64,000 nt of DNA from Blautia sp. An249. GTDB lineage: Bacteria; Bacillota; Clostridia; Lachnospirales; Lachnospiraceae. This document shows, one piece after another, positions 49,936 to 57,955 of the stretch. The stretch spans positions 310,001 through 374,000 of the forward strand of contig NZ_NFJL01000002.1 in NCBI RefSeq assembly GCF_002159835.1, written 5' to 3'. A program made the translations under genes and the position numbers. Within the stretch, counting starts at the first letter, position 1. Each line of letters begins with the position of its first letter. The notes beneath the pieces were generated by a model. That model saw only the letters and a program-made list of their open reading frames with translations, was not told where the DNA came from and ran no database searches.

Positions 49936-51153
49936 TTACATAGCTTTTTCAAATACGTCAACAGCGGTCTGCTGCATGACTTTGGTATTGAATGTATAGG
50001 TTTGCAAGGTGGTTTCGATATTTTTATGCCCTAATCGCTCCATAACTGTTTTAGGGTTTACACCCTTTTCAGCAAGTATTGTTCCGTGAGTGTGTCTGAG
50101 GCTATGGGAGTGGAAAAGAACATTTCCCAGTTCATAATGAATAACTCTTGCACAATACTTGAAGGAGTCCGGCGTGACCAATTCCCCGTTTTCTTTTACA
50201 CATAAGGGCATGATCTCTTTATGTACTACATTCACATCAGCCCGGACTTGGACAATAGACTGATCCGGTAGCAGATAAGTCTTTAAGTAGAATTGACCGT
50301 ATTTCAAACGATTGATTTTTCTTTGCTTTATGGTGTGCTTCAACGCCTGTTCCAACGTATTACCTATTTTAATTGTCCGGTATGATTCATATTTAGGTGG
50401 TTTGATGAACCATGTTTTATCCCTTTTCCGCATCTGTCCATTAATATGTAGTTCATGTTTAGAAAAGTCCACATCTTCATTCAAGTCAATGGCAAACGTT
50501 TCCCCTATGCGTGTACCGGAATAATAAGGTAAAAGCAGGGACATATGAAAATAATTGTCTTCCGGGAAACGGGCTAATATTCTTTCAAATTCTTCTTTAG
50601 GGCAAACATACTCGATCTTTTCTTTTGCGTTTACGTCAATGGGCATTTTGCCAATTTTTACTGGTATACAGGGGTTCGCTTGAATATATTTTAGTGGCAA
50701 GATAGCATAATTCAATGCGCCCTGTAAGCAGGTCAGGGTATTCTTAATCATACTTTTGGAAAATCCCTTTAGTTTCATATTGTTTACCCATTCCTGAACT
50801 TTATCAGATGCATACTGAAAACTGCTTAACCGATATATACCAAAAGTGGGTTTTAGGTGAAGCCTAATTTTGGACTCATAGTCTCGCCATGTTTCATAAG
50901 AATAGCCGTGGTCAATATTCTTTTTGATTGCGGTTTCTAACCAATAGTCAAGATAATCCGCAACGCTTATATCTTTGGGAGAAAAGGCACGTCCGGTATT
51001 GTTGTATTCAGCAATGGCGGCTGCCCTTGCATCCAGTGCTTCCTTTTGTGTACGGAAACCACCTTTTTCAATTTTGTGACGTTCACCATTGATTCTTGCT
51101 GTGTCAAAATAATATGACCATGTTTTTCCTCTTTTTCTTACACCTTCTGCCAT
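49936..51153 (-). CDS. int: Tyrosine-type site-specific integrase
   Basis: A 405-residue phage/ICE integrase. An N-terminal arm-binding domain (RGKTWSYYFDTARINGERHKIEKGGFRTQKEA in parts), an SAM-like core-binding domain (VADYLDYWLETAIKKN), and a catalytic domain with the first Arg in YYSGTRIGETFAID, HSLRHTHG (H-x-x-R), LGHKNIETTLQTYTFN containing the His/Trp position and the nucleophile Tyr. All catalytic residues are present, so it should be active. It lies 133 bases from rlmD, as expected for an element integrated at that gene. Confidence 0.93.
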   Translation of the reverse strand: MAEGVRKRGKTWSYYFDTARINGERHKIEKGGFRTQKEALDARAAAIAEYNNTGRAFSPKDISVADYLDYWLETAIKKNIDHGYSYETWRDYESKIRLHLKPTFGIYRLSSFQYASDKVQEWVNNMKLKGFSKSMIKNTLTCLQGALNYAILPLKYIQANPCIPVKIGKMPIDVNAKEKIEYVCPKEEFERILARFPEDNYFHMSLLLPYYSGTRIGETFAIDLNEDVDFSKHELHINGQMRKRDKTWFIKPPKYESYRTIKIGNTLEQALKHTIKQRKINRLKYGQFYLKTYLLPDQSIVQVRADVNVVHKEIMPLCVKENGELVTPDSFKYCARVIHYELGNVLFHSHSLRHTHGTILAEKGVNPKTVMERLGHKNIETTLQTYTFNTKVMQQTAVDVFEKAM

Positions 51154-51269
51154 AAAATCAGTCCTTTCTTTTCTTGTAAATGCAGGACTGAAATGATATA
51201 ATCAATATGCATAGCTTTTTTTTAGTTTTCACTGATCGTATCATCAGTCCGGCTTAATTAAAGTTACTG

Positions 51270-51306
51270 AATCCCTGACTGCTGCAACAGTTGGGGATTT
51301 TTTTAT
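51270..51306 (+). terminator. Plus-strand terminator in the integrase upstream region
   Basis: AATCCCTGACTG and CAGTTGGGGATT pair (with wobble pairs) across CTGCAA, followed by TTTTTTATT. No plus-strand gene lies just upstream, so it may end an antisense or readthrough transcript across the integrase gene. Confidence 0.6.
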
Positions 51307-51310
51307 TAAA

Positions 51311-51392
51311 CTACGGTTCAGTCTACGGTTCAGTCTACGGTTAAAATGGGTGAACCCCCTTGATTTTACTGGCGGTTACGGTTTCTACGGTT
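51311..51392. repeat. CTACGGTT iterons
   Basis: The 12-base unit CTACGGTTCAGT is repeated at 51311 and 51323, then CTACGGTT at 51335 and again at 51385, with GCGGTTACGG between. Direct spacing of 12 bases suggests protein-binding repeats such as integrase arm sites, excisionase sites or a replication origin. Confidence 0.7.
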
Positions 51393-51455
51393 ACGATTGC
51401 ATACTATACTACTATATATATTATAAAAATTTATAAAAAACTTTCTGATTATCTA

Positions 51456-51484
51456 TTGACATACGTACACGTATATGATATTAT
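51456..51484 (+). promoter_or_regulatory. Phage-type promoter with palindromic operator
   Basis: TTGACA (51456-51461), 17 bases, TATTAT (51479-51484). ATACGT-AC-ACGTAT lies inside the spacer (51461-51474), a likely repressor site. AAGGAGGTG follows before the next start. Confidence 0.7.
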
Positions 51485-51509
51485 ATATACATAAGGAGGT
51501 GAGAAACAG

Positions 51510-51623
51510 ATGAGTAAAAAGAAACAAAAGAAAAAGAACCTGATAAAACTTATTATAGAACTGTTAATTGCGCTAGGAACGTTTCTAACAGGACTTGCAA
51601 GTTTTATACAGGCTCTCAAGTAA
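51510..51623 (+). CDS. 37-residue basic membrane peptide
   Basis: A short frame starting MSKKKQKKKN followed by a hydrophobic segment (LIKLIIELLIALGTFLTGLASFIQAL) and a stop. It has a strong promoter with operator and a near-perfect AAGGAGGTG site, and is followed by a GGGGC-GAAA-GCCCC hairpin. Layout resembles small membrane-active phage or type I toxin peptides, but I do not recognise a named family. Confidence 0.6.
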   Translation: MSKKKQKKKNLIKLIIELLIALGTFLTGLASFIQALK

Positions 51624-51679
51624 AGGATAGGGGCGAAAGCCCCGATTCCTTAATAAAAGTATAACTCATCTAGAAAAAA

Positions 51680-51841
51680 ATGAAAAGCCTAAAATTCAAA
51701 GAAATATTTATCATTGCGGCGTGGATTATTTTTATAGGAAATAAGAGTATGTATTCTGCTATTCTTCTTATGTGTGCAGGGATATACTTATCAGTGGAAA
51801 CGATACCTGAAATAATAAAAGAAATAAAAAGGTTGGTGTAA
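51680..51841 (+). CDS. 53-residue hypothetical membrane protein
   Basis: Two hydrophobic stretches (IFIIAAWIIFIG and MYSAILLMCAGIYLSV) and a charged tail (IPEIIKEIKRLV). The site before the ATG is weak (A-rich only), and the stop lies two bases before the next start. It may be a small holin-like protein or an unexpressed frame. Confidence 0.45.
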   Translation: MKSLKFKEIFIIAAWIIFIGNKSMYSAILLMCAGIYLSVETIPEIIKEIKRLV

Positions 51842-51843
51842 GA

Positions 51844-52029
51844 ATGGAAGAAAAAAGAAAAAGGCCACAAGATAAGTGGGATGCAAAAGCAGGGATGATT
51901 TCCAAAACCTATAAGGTGAATAAAAAGGTAGCGGAGGAGTTTCAGGAAGCCTGTAAAAAGGCAGGCGTGGCAATGGGGACTCAGCTTACTAAGATGATGA
52001 AGGACTTCATAGAACAGAATAAGGAATAG
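51844..52029 (+). CDS. Small phage protein, ribbon-helix-helix-like
   Basis: A 61-residue basic protein: MEEKRKRPQDKWDAKAGMI, then SKTYKVNKKVAEEFQEACKKAGVAMG and QLTKMMKDFIEQNKE. A beta strand followed by two helices fits Arc/MetJ-type DNA-binding proteins. Similar small proteins sit near integrases in Lachnospiraceae elements. A regulatory role is inferred. Confidence 0.6.
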   Translation: MEEKRKRPQDKWDAKAGMISKTYKVNKKVAEEFQEACKKAGVAMGTQLTKMMKDFIEQNKE

Positions 52030-52069
52030 GAAAAGGCGTCTGAGAAATCAGGCGCTTTTTGTGTGGATG

Positions 52070-52393
52070 ATGTTTAATTATTACGGAACCAAATGGAAAA
52101 AGAAAAGAGAGAAGATACTACGACTGGATGGGTATAGGTGCCAGATAGCTAAGAGATACGGAAGGGTAGAAGAGGCAGCAGTTGTACATCATATCTATCC
52201 GGCGTAAGAGTATCCAGAATATGCCTGGGAAGACTGGAACCAGATAAGTGTAAGCAGAGCAACCCATAACAAATTGGAAGACAGAAAGACAGGAAAACTG
52301 ACAGAGTTAGGAAAGGACTTACAAAGAAGAACAGAACCAGGAGTGAATTGGAGGCGAGAACGTGGTAAGTACAGAAGTAAAAATGATATGTAA
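52070..52393 (+). pseudogene. HNH endonuclease gene with internal stop
   Basis: The frame starts MFNYYGTKWKKKREKILRLDGYRCQIA, reaches VVHHIYPA and stops at TAA (52205-52207), then continues EYPEYAWEDWNQISVSRATHNKLEDRKTGKLTELG to 52393 (quoted in parts). The two halves join into one phage HNH nuclease: His pair before, Asn/His (THNKLEDR) after the stop. One base change (GAA to TAA) explains it. Such genes usually sit beside terminase small subunits, as here. Confidence 0.75.
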
Positions 52394-52571
52394 AAGCATC
52401 GGCGAATTAACAAAAGAAATAAAAATGCTCCGAAAAACATTAGAAAGGAATGAATGGCTGAAAAATGCAAGTGCTACCTCTGAAAAAGGAGAATATGAAG
52501 CCCCCTGCCTGCTCGGGAAGGAATTTAGAAGCATCTACTGGACGGGGGTAGCATCTTCCAACTCTATGTAA
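52362..52571 (+). CDS. Small phage hypothetical protein
   Basis: A 69-residue frame starting at GTG after GGAGGCGAGAAC. Helical first half (MICKSIGELTKEIKMLRKTLERNEWLK in parts), no recognised domain. It overlaps the HNH frame by 32 bases and precedes the terminase genes. Likely a real late-gene cluster member, function unknown. Confidence 0.55.
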   Translation: MVSTEVKMICKSIGELTKEIKMLRKTLERNEWLKNASATSEKGEYEAPCLLGKEFRSIYWTGVASSNSM

Positions 52572-52594
52572 AATACAGGAAAGGGGGAAAAAGA

Positions 52595-52981
52595 ATGGAA
52601 AGTGCAAAGAATAGAAAGACAAAAATCACACGTTTGTTTAACAAAACAGTAGAAAATATGCGAGTTCTCGGCACATTCCGAAAGAAATTTGAAGCCTCCG
52701 TAAGGAGATACGCAGAGCTTGCAATCCAATATGAAATTTTGAGTGATAAGTGGTATGAAGATGGCTGTAAGATAACGGAGAAGTATACAAACAAAAATGG
52801 CGCCACCAATTTAAGGAAGACGGCTCTTTACATGGCGATGGAAAACCTGCGGAAAGAGCTCATAGACATGGAAAATACTTTCGGGCTGACTCCGAAGGGG
52901 CTTAGGCAAATAAAAGCCAAAGGCCTGGAAGAAAAGAAAACAAGTGCTTTGGATGCGGCACTGGAGCGGATGAGTGAATAA
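52595..52981 (+). CDS. Phage terminase small subunit, P27 family
   Basis: A 128-residue DNA-recognition subunit for phage packaging. It has the P27-type helical pattern: VRRYAELAIQYEILSDKWYEDG in parts, then MENTFGLTPKGLRQIKAKG near the end, a common C-terminal motif. AAAGGGGG precedes the ATG. The large subunit starts within its last codons. Confidence 0.82.
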   Translation: MESAKNRKTKITRLFNKTVENMRVLGTFRKKFEASVRRYAELAIQYEILSDKWYEDGCKITEKYTNKNGATNLRKTALYMAMENLRKELIDMENTFGLTPKGLRQIKAKGLEEKKTSALDAALERMSE

Positions 52982-54197
52982 GTATAAAAATTGGGATACT
53001 GTTTTTCAGTATGCTGAGGACTGTATATCCGGGAAACGGGTGGCGAACAAATACCGGATAAAGGCATGCCAAAGATTTTTGGAAGATTATGAGAGTGGGA
53101 GATACGACTTTGATCCGAAAGATGCGGAATTTGTTATCCGAATCATCGAAAACACCATTTGCCACCAACAGGGAGAAGACAAGGACGGTGTGCCATTGCG
53201 CGGAAGACCGTTCCTGTTGATGGATTTCCATAAATTCATTATATATAATATTCTTGGATTTTACATGAAAGACACCAGAATCAAACGATTCCATGAGTGT
53301 CTTGTTTTTATACCCAGAAAAAATGTAAAAACTAGTTTTGCCGGTGCACTTGCATACGCCCTAGGGCTTTTGTATCGATTATCAGGGACTAAAATCTATG
53401 TTGTGGCAGCGGCGCTGAAGCAGACATTGGAGACGTACAACTTTGTAAAATACAACATAATAAGAATGGGGGAATGGGATGAAGACGGCGGACATTTTCA
53501 TATTATCGACAACAACAATGAACATTCTTTAAAAGCTGAGATTAGCGGAGGATTGATTGAATTAAATGCCCTGGCGGCAAACCCGGACGCACAGGATTCC
53601 TTTAACTGCAATATTGCTATTGCGGATGAGATCCACGCCTTCAAAAAGCCCAAGCAGTACACACTGTTTAAAGAGGCAATGAAGGCCTACCGGAATAAAT
53701 TGATGATCGGGATTTCAACAGCAGGTGATGATCCAAACAGTTTTTTAGCGCAGCAGGTTGCATATGGGAAGCGTGTCCTTGATAAGCAGGTAGAGAATGA
53801 ACAGTATTTTTTCTTCATCTGTGAAGCTGACCCAGTAAAAACAGAGGAAGGAAAAGAATATATCGACTTTATGGATCCGAAATCCCAGGAGATGGCAAAT
53901 CCGGCTTACGGAGAATCCGTTCAGCCGGAAGAGTTGATGGAAGAAGCCAGACAGGCGCGGGACAATCCGCAGCTTCGCAAAGATTACTTTGCGAAATCCC
54001 TGAACGTATTTACCAGTGCCATGGACGCCTATTTCGATATGGCGGTCGTGCGGGCTTCGGATGAGAAATACAACTGGACATTGGAGGAACTGGCAAAGCT
54101 GCCGATTAACTGGTATGGTGGAGCTGATTTATCAAAGATGTATGACTTAACCGGGACTGCACTTCACGGGAGATATAAAGCGTGTCAATGGACTTAG
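52974..54197 (+). pseudogene. Phage terminase large subunit, 3' end lost
   Basis: The first 400 residues match the ATPase and start of the nuclease part of a large terminase: ATPase loop FIPRKNVKTSFAGALAYALG, Walker B IAIADEIHAF, motif GISTAGDDPNSFLAQQ, then WYGGADLSKMYDLTG, which holds the first nuclease Asp. At about 54,180 the sequence changes to an unrelated minus-strand fragment and the frame stops at 54,197. About a quarter of the usual protein, with the other nuclease acids, is missing. It starts at GTG, overlapping the small subunit. Confidence 0.85.
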
Positions 54198-54330
54198 CAT
54201 TAGAGGAAGATACAGCTGACCCGGATGCAGTCGTAATGAAAGCGTCAAACCCGGCTGCCTTGACCTTTCTCATCATTGCCTCTGCGTTGGCCTTGACACT
54301 GTACGCGCCGACCTGTACCTTGTAGACGCT
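54181..54330 (-). pseudogene. Endolysin tail fragment (SPOR domain)
   Basis: On the minus strand VYKVQVGAYSVKANAEAMMRKVKAAGFDAF (parts) is a SPOR peptidoglycan-binding repeat as found at the C-terminus of phage amidases, followed by NAKSIDTL, the beginning of a Cpl-7-type repeat that is cut at about 54,181. Both ends are truncated. It has no start codon of its own. Confidence 0.7.
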
Positions 54331-54505
54331 CCATACGGGAGATTTCCTTCCCAAGGTCGGAGATTTCCTGCTCCATGCGGGAATAGGTGGCGTCATCCTC
54401 AGCGGACAGCACACCCTTATCAGTCCTGTGGGAATCCAGGAATGCCTTCGCCGCTTCCCATGCCTTTGCCCTTTTTTCTCTCATTTCTAAAATCGTCATA
54501 GCCAT
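54326..54505 (-). pseudogene. Major capsid protein, N-terminal fragment
   Basis: The frame starts MAMTILEMREKRAKAWEAAK and runs through YSRMEQEISDLGKEISRMERL, the N-terminal scaffold helix of HK97-type capsid proteins with the start preserved. It breaks at about 54,330 and reads on in the wrong frame into the endolysin fragment. The rest of capsid, head-tail and tail genes are gone. Confidence 0.75.
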
Positions 54506-54512
54506 GTCCTCC

Positions 54513-55253
54513 TTAAAATCTTAATAAATCAAGCCGCTCGTAGAGGCTGTCTACGCTGCGGCCTTCCGGTTCGGTTTTCGGTTTCGTTTTGCATTTCGCC
54601 GCGATCTTATCCATGAGGGAGTTGACCACGGCGGCTTTAGAATAAAGCATGGTGACCGCTGGCGGCTCCATGTCCTCTGGCAGTTCTGTCCTTCCCAGAA
54701 TCCCATCGGCAAATCCAAGCTCCACCGCCTTATGGGCATCCATCCAGGTTTCCGCATCCATGAGATGGGAGAGCTTTGCACGAGACAACCCCGTCTTGAT
54801 CTCATAGGCATTGATGATGGAGTCTTTTACACTGGATAACATCTCAATGGCCTTCTGCATCTCAGCGGAATCTCCCCATGCAACCGTAGCCGGGTTATGC
54901 ACCATCATCATCCCCACCGGGGAGATCAGCACCTTTGTGCCTGCCATCGCAATGACAGAAGCAGCGCTTGCCGCAATGCCGTCAATCTTGACCGTCACGT
55001 CATGGGGATAATCCATCAGCATGTTATAGATCTGGGCTGCCGCCACGCAGTCCCCACCGGGTGAATTGATCCAGACGGTGATATTGCCGGATCCTGCCAT
55101 CAGTTCCTCTTTAAAAAGAGCCGGCGTGATATCATCATCAAACCAGCTCTCCTCGGCGATTGTGCCGTTTAAGAACAGCGTTCTCCCCACTGTTTTCGTC
55201 TGATTCTCCTGGTCCGTCACCGTTCTGTTCTTCCACTTCCAGAACTTCTTCAT
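54513..55253 (-). CDS. ClpP-like phage head maturation protease
   Basis: A 246-residue S14-family prohead protease: GNITVWINSPGGDCVAAAQIYNML, catalytic Ser in IDGIAASAASVIAMAG near residue 98, catalytic His in MMMVHNPATVAWG near 123, Asp downstream. It cleaves the scaffold part of the capsid protein. ATG at 55253 follows AAAGGAGGAAGG. It overlaps the portal gene end by 116 bases in another frame. The frame is intact although its capsid substrate is truncated. Confidence 0.88.
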   Translation of the reverse strand: MKKFWKWKNRTVTDQENQTKTVGRTLFLNGTIAEESWFDDDITPALFKEELMAGSGNITVWINSPGGDCVAAAQIYNMLMDYPHDVTVKIDGIAASAASVIAMAGTKVLISPVGMMMVHNPATVAWGDSAEMQKAIEMLSSVKDSIINAYEIKTGLSRAKLSHLMDAETWMDAHKAVELGFADGILGRTELPEDMEPPAVTMLYSKAAVVNSLMDKIAAKCKTKPKTEPEGRSVDSLYERLDLLRF

Positions 55254-56385
55254 CGGTTCCTTCCTCCTTTCCAGCCCCGGACGCCGCAAAGATTCCTGCG
55301 TCCTTCAGCTTTGTCATATTTCCATTGATCAGGTACAAATCGCCGCCTTCCTCCGCCGGGATGCGGTCCAGGTTTTCCAACTCCCGAATATCGTTGGCGC
55401 TCATCCAGCCGTTCTGCCTGCCCACAGCGTAGCCGTTCATGCGGCTTGCATAATCGCCCCGCAGGAGCCCTTCCACGTTGAAGCGGACAAAATACCGCTT
55501 TTTCTCATCCGCAGAAAACAGGGTCCTTTGGATGGACTGCTCCCAGCGCACCAGCCAGGGTTCCAGGGTGTATTTCACAAACTCCAGGGACTGCTGCTCA
55601 ATGTTGGAGAAGCTGGATTTCTCCAGGTCACCGACCATGTGGGGCGGCACCCGGAAGATCCTTGCGATCTCATTGATCTGGAACTTCCTTGTTTCCAGGA
55701 ACTGCGCCTGCTCCGGCGAGATGGAGATGGGCGTGTATTTCAGCCCCTCCTCAAGCACAGCGATCTTGTTGCTGTTTGCCGAGCCCCCGAACTGACTCAT
55801 CCAGGAATCCCGCACCCTCTGCGGGTCCTTGATGGTTCCCGGATGCTCCAGCACACCGCTTGGCTGCGCGCCATTTGCAAAAAATTTGGAGCCGTATTCC
55901 TCTGTGGCAATGGCAAGGCCGATTGCGTTCTTTGCCATCGCAATGGGGGAGTAGCCCACCAGCCCGTCAAAGCCAAGGCCTGGGATATGTAGCACATCCG
56001 AAGGCTTCAGCCGGACAATGCTGCCTTTAGAAATCGGCGCATCGTCTGCACTGGTAGTGTATTCGTAATAAAGCTGCCCCTTATCATCCCTGTCCACCGC
56101 CATCCGGTCAGGCATCAGGGGATAGAGCGCCATCACTTCACCGCGTCCGTTCCGGATGATTTGCGCATAGGCATTCCCCCATAGGAGAAGGTGCGTCATG
56201 AGCGTCTCCCTAGACACGAAGGAACTCATCTCCGGGTTCGGCTCATCATGGAGCAAAAGATACAGCGGATGGTCAAGGGCTTTCTCCTTGCCGCCGTCCT
56301 CCTTATAGCGGTAGAGGTGGAGTGGCAATCCCGCCACAGCCTCCGCCAGAATACGGACGCAGGAATACACCGCCGTCATCTGCAT
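55138..56385 (-). CDS. Phage portal protein, HK97 family (original start lost)
   Basis: The portal forms the ring through which DNA enters the head. From the internal ATG at 56385 the protein has 415 residues: MTAVYSCVRILAEAVAGLPLHLY, GLGFDGLVGYSPI, FRVPPHMVGDLEKSSFSNIEQQS (parts). The same frame continues upstream to about 56,502 with SIGLFRSRDKPQNRTTGSAYSF, which is the normal portal N-terminus, but no start codon remains there because the sequence changes at about 56,503-56,505 to the end of the ATPase gene. The internal start would drop about 40 residues. Confidence 0.85.
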   Translation of the reverse strand: MQMTAVYSCVRILAEAVAGLPLHLYRYKEDGGKEKALDHPLYLLLHDEPNPEMSSFVSRETLMTHLLLWGNAYAQIIRNGRGEVMALYPLMPDRMAVDRDDKGQLYYEYTTSADDAPISKGSIVRLKPSDVLHIPGLGFDGLVGYSPIAMAKNAIGLAIATEEYGSKFFANGAQPSGVLEHPGTIKDPQRVRDSWMSQFGGSANSNKIAVLEEGLKYTPISISPEQAQFLETRKFQINEIARIFRVPPHMVGDLEKSSFSNIEQQSLEFVKYTLEPWLVRWEQSIQRTLFSADEKKRYFVRFNVEGLLRGDYASRMNGYAVGRQNGWMSANDIRELENLDRIPAEEGGDLYLINGNMTKLKDAGIFAASGAGKEEGTDEEVLEVEEQNGDGPGESDENSGENAVLKRHNRRGELV

Positions 56386-56532
56386 CGCGGAACGTTCATT
56401 GACACGCTTGCCCGAAGAGCTTCCTCCAAAGAAAAAGCTGTAGGCACTGCCTGTAGTACGGTTCTGGGGCTTATCCCTGGAACGGAAAAGCCCGATGCTC
56501 TTCGAAAATAGAATTGTTGTTTTTTCTGGCGA

Positions 56533-57852
56533 TCAGCCGTCCAGCAGCCAATCCACAAGGTTCAAGGACTTGATACCGTCATAAGAGACGTCTAGCCCCG
56601 GCTCAAGGGACAGCACGATCTTTTCGTAATTATCCCGGATCTTTTGCAATGGGGCAAGCTCCCGTTTGCGGACATCCTCGCTCTGCATGGATTCCGTCAC
56701 CTGAATATAGAGTTTGTCGTCAGCCGTGGTGGCGATGAAATCCACTTCCTGATTGTCGATCTTCCCAATGGCCACATCATAGCCCCGGCGGAGCAGTTCG
56801 AAGTAGACCACATTCTCAATGGCGTGTCCGCTGTCCCGGTTGCGGAATCCCAGCAAGAAGTTCCGAAGCCCGATGTCCACGATATAGTACTTGCCCAGGG
56901 TGCGCAGGTATTCCTTGCCCTTGATGTCAAACCGCTTGATTTCATAAAAGAAGTAGCTTTCCAACAGTGCGGCGATATAGGCCTGCACCGTGTGGGTGCT
57001 GGGGGTTCCTCTGCGTTTACCATCCTCCAGGAGTCCTTCGTTCATCAGCGTGTTGCCAATAGAGGAAACTGAAACGCTGCTGCCAATGTTGTCCGCAAGG
57101 AACAGGACGATCTTACGCAGAAGCGCAGAGTCGGTGATCTGTCGCTGGCCGCGTCGTTTTTCCCGCTCCAGGATATCCCGCACCACCACGGTGGAGTAAA
57201 TGCCTTCCAGAAGGCTCAGGGCTTTTTCCTGATCCAGTCCGATATCCGCGATCCCAGGCATCCCGCCAAAACGCATATAGGCGTCAAATACTTCCCGCAG
57301 GTCATAGCGTTCGCCGTTTTTATCAAACACTTGCCGGTGAGTTCCGCCCAAGGCGCTGATGGTTTCCCGAACTTCAAAGTTGTGGAAGTCCAGGAACTCT
57401 CGGAAAGAGAGCGGCAACATTTTAATCTCCACGCACCGACCGGAGAGATAGGTGGAATACTCGGAGGACAGCAGGTAGGCGTTGGAGCCGGTAATGTAGA
57501 TGTCGCAGTCCAGATCCACCCGGAAGGAGTTGACCGCATCTTCCCAGGCATCGATTCGCTGCAGCTCGTCAAAGAAGAGGTACATCCGCTTGCCCGGAAC
57601 GGCTCGCTCCTTGACATAGTGGTACACCTCATCCGAGGTCATGCTCCGAAAATCGTGGGATTCAAAGTTCATCTCCACGATCTGTTCCTGCCCTATGCCG
57701 GTTTCCCGTAAATGCTGAATCATCAGCTTCAGTAGGCTGGATTTGCCGCAGCGGCGGATACCGGTGATGACCTTTACCGGTTCCGTGTCCTGAAAACCGA
57801 TGAGTTTTTTCAAGTATCGATCCCGGTTCTTGAGTTCATGTGATTCTATCAT
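56533..57852 (-). CDS. AAA ATPase with DUF4143 domain, inserted cargo gene
   Basis: A 439-residue protein: Walker A TGIRRCGKSSLLKLM near residue 30, Walker B YLFFDELQRI near 95, sensor TGSNAYLLSSEYSTYLSGR, and a C-terminal DUF4143 domain with nuclease-like IDNQEVDFIATT near residue 370. Family proteins are common in gut bacteria and archaea; their function is unclear. It has its own promoter (57876-57904) and AGGAGG. It sits between TerL and portal of a prophage, where no such gene belongs, and its insertion removed the portal start. Confidence 0.9.
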   Translation of the reverse strand: MIESHELKNRDRYLKKLIGFQDTEPVKVITGIRRCGKSSLLKLMIQHLRETGIGQEQIVEMNFESHDFRSMTSDEVYHYVKERAVPGKRMYLFFDELQRIDAWEDAVNSFRVDLDCDIYITGSNAYLLSSEYSTYLSGRCVEIKMLPLSFREFLDFHNFEVRETISALGGTHRQVFDKNGERYDLREVFDAYMRFGGMPGIADIGLDQEKALSLLEGIYSTVVVRDILEREKRRGQRQITDSALLRKIVLFLADNIGSSVSVSSIGNTLMNEGLLEDGKRRGTPSTHTVQAYIAALLESYFFYEIKRFDIKGKEYLRTLGKYYIVDIGLRNFLLGFRNRDSGHAIENVVYFELLRRGYDVAIGKIDNQEVDFIATTADDKLYIQVTESMQSEDVRKRELAPLQKIRDNYEKIVLSLEPGLDVSYDGIKSLNLVDWLLDG

Positions 57853-57875
57853 GGCGCATTCCTCCTGTCGTTCCT

Positions 57876-57904
57876 ATTATAGCACAAATTTTAGAAAAAA
57901 TCAA
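57876..57904 (-). promoter_or_regulatory. Promoter of the AAA/DUF4143 gene
   Basis: On the minus strand TTGATT, 17 bases, TATAAT. The stretch is AT-rich, unlike the phage genes around it. Confidence 0.75.
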
Positions 57905-57955
57905 ATTTGTTCTATTAACAGCATAAACTTTCTGTTTTCGACAAAAAATGCACTG

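Noticed and set aside
51311-51392. Possible CRISPR array
   Set aside because: Units are 12 bases and adjacent, with no spacers of constant length.
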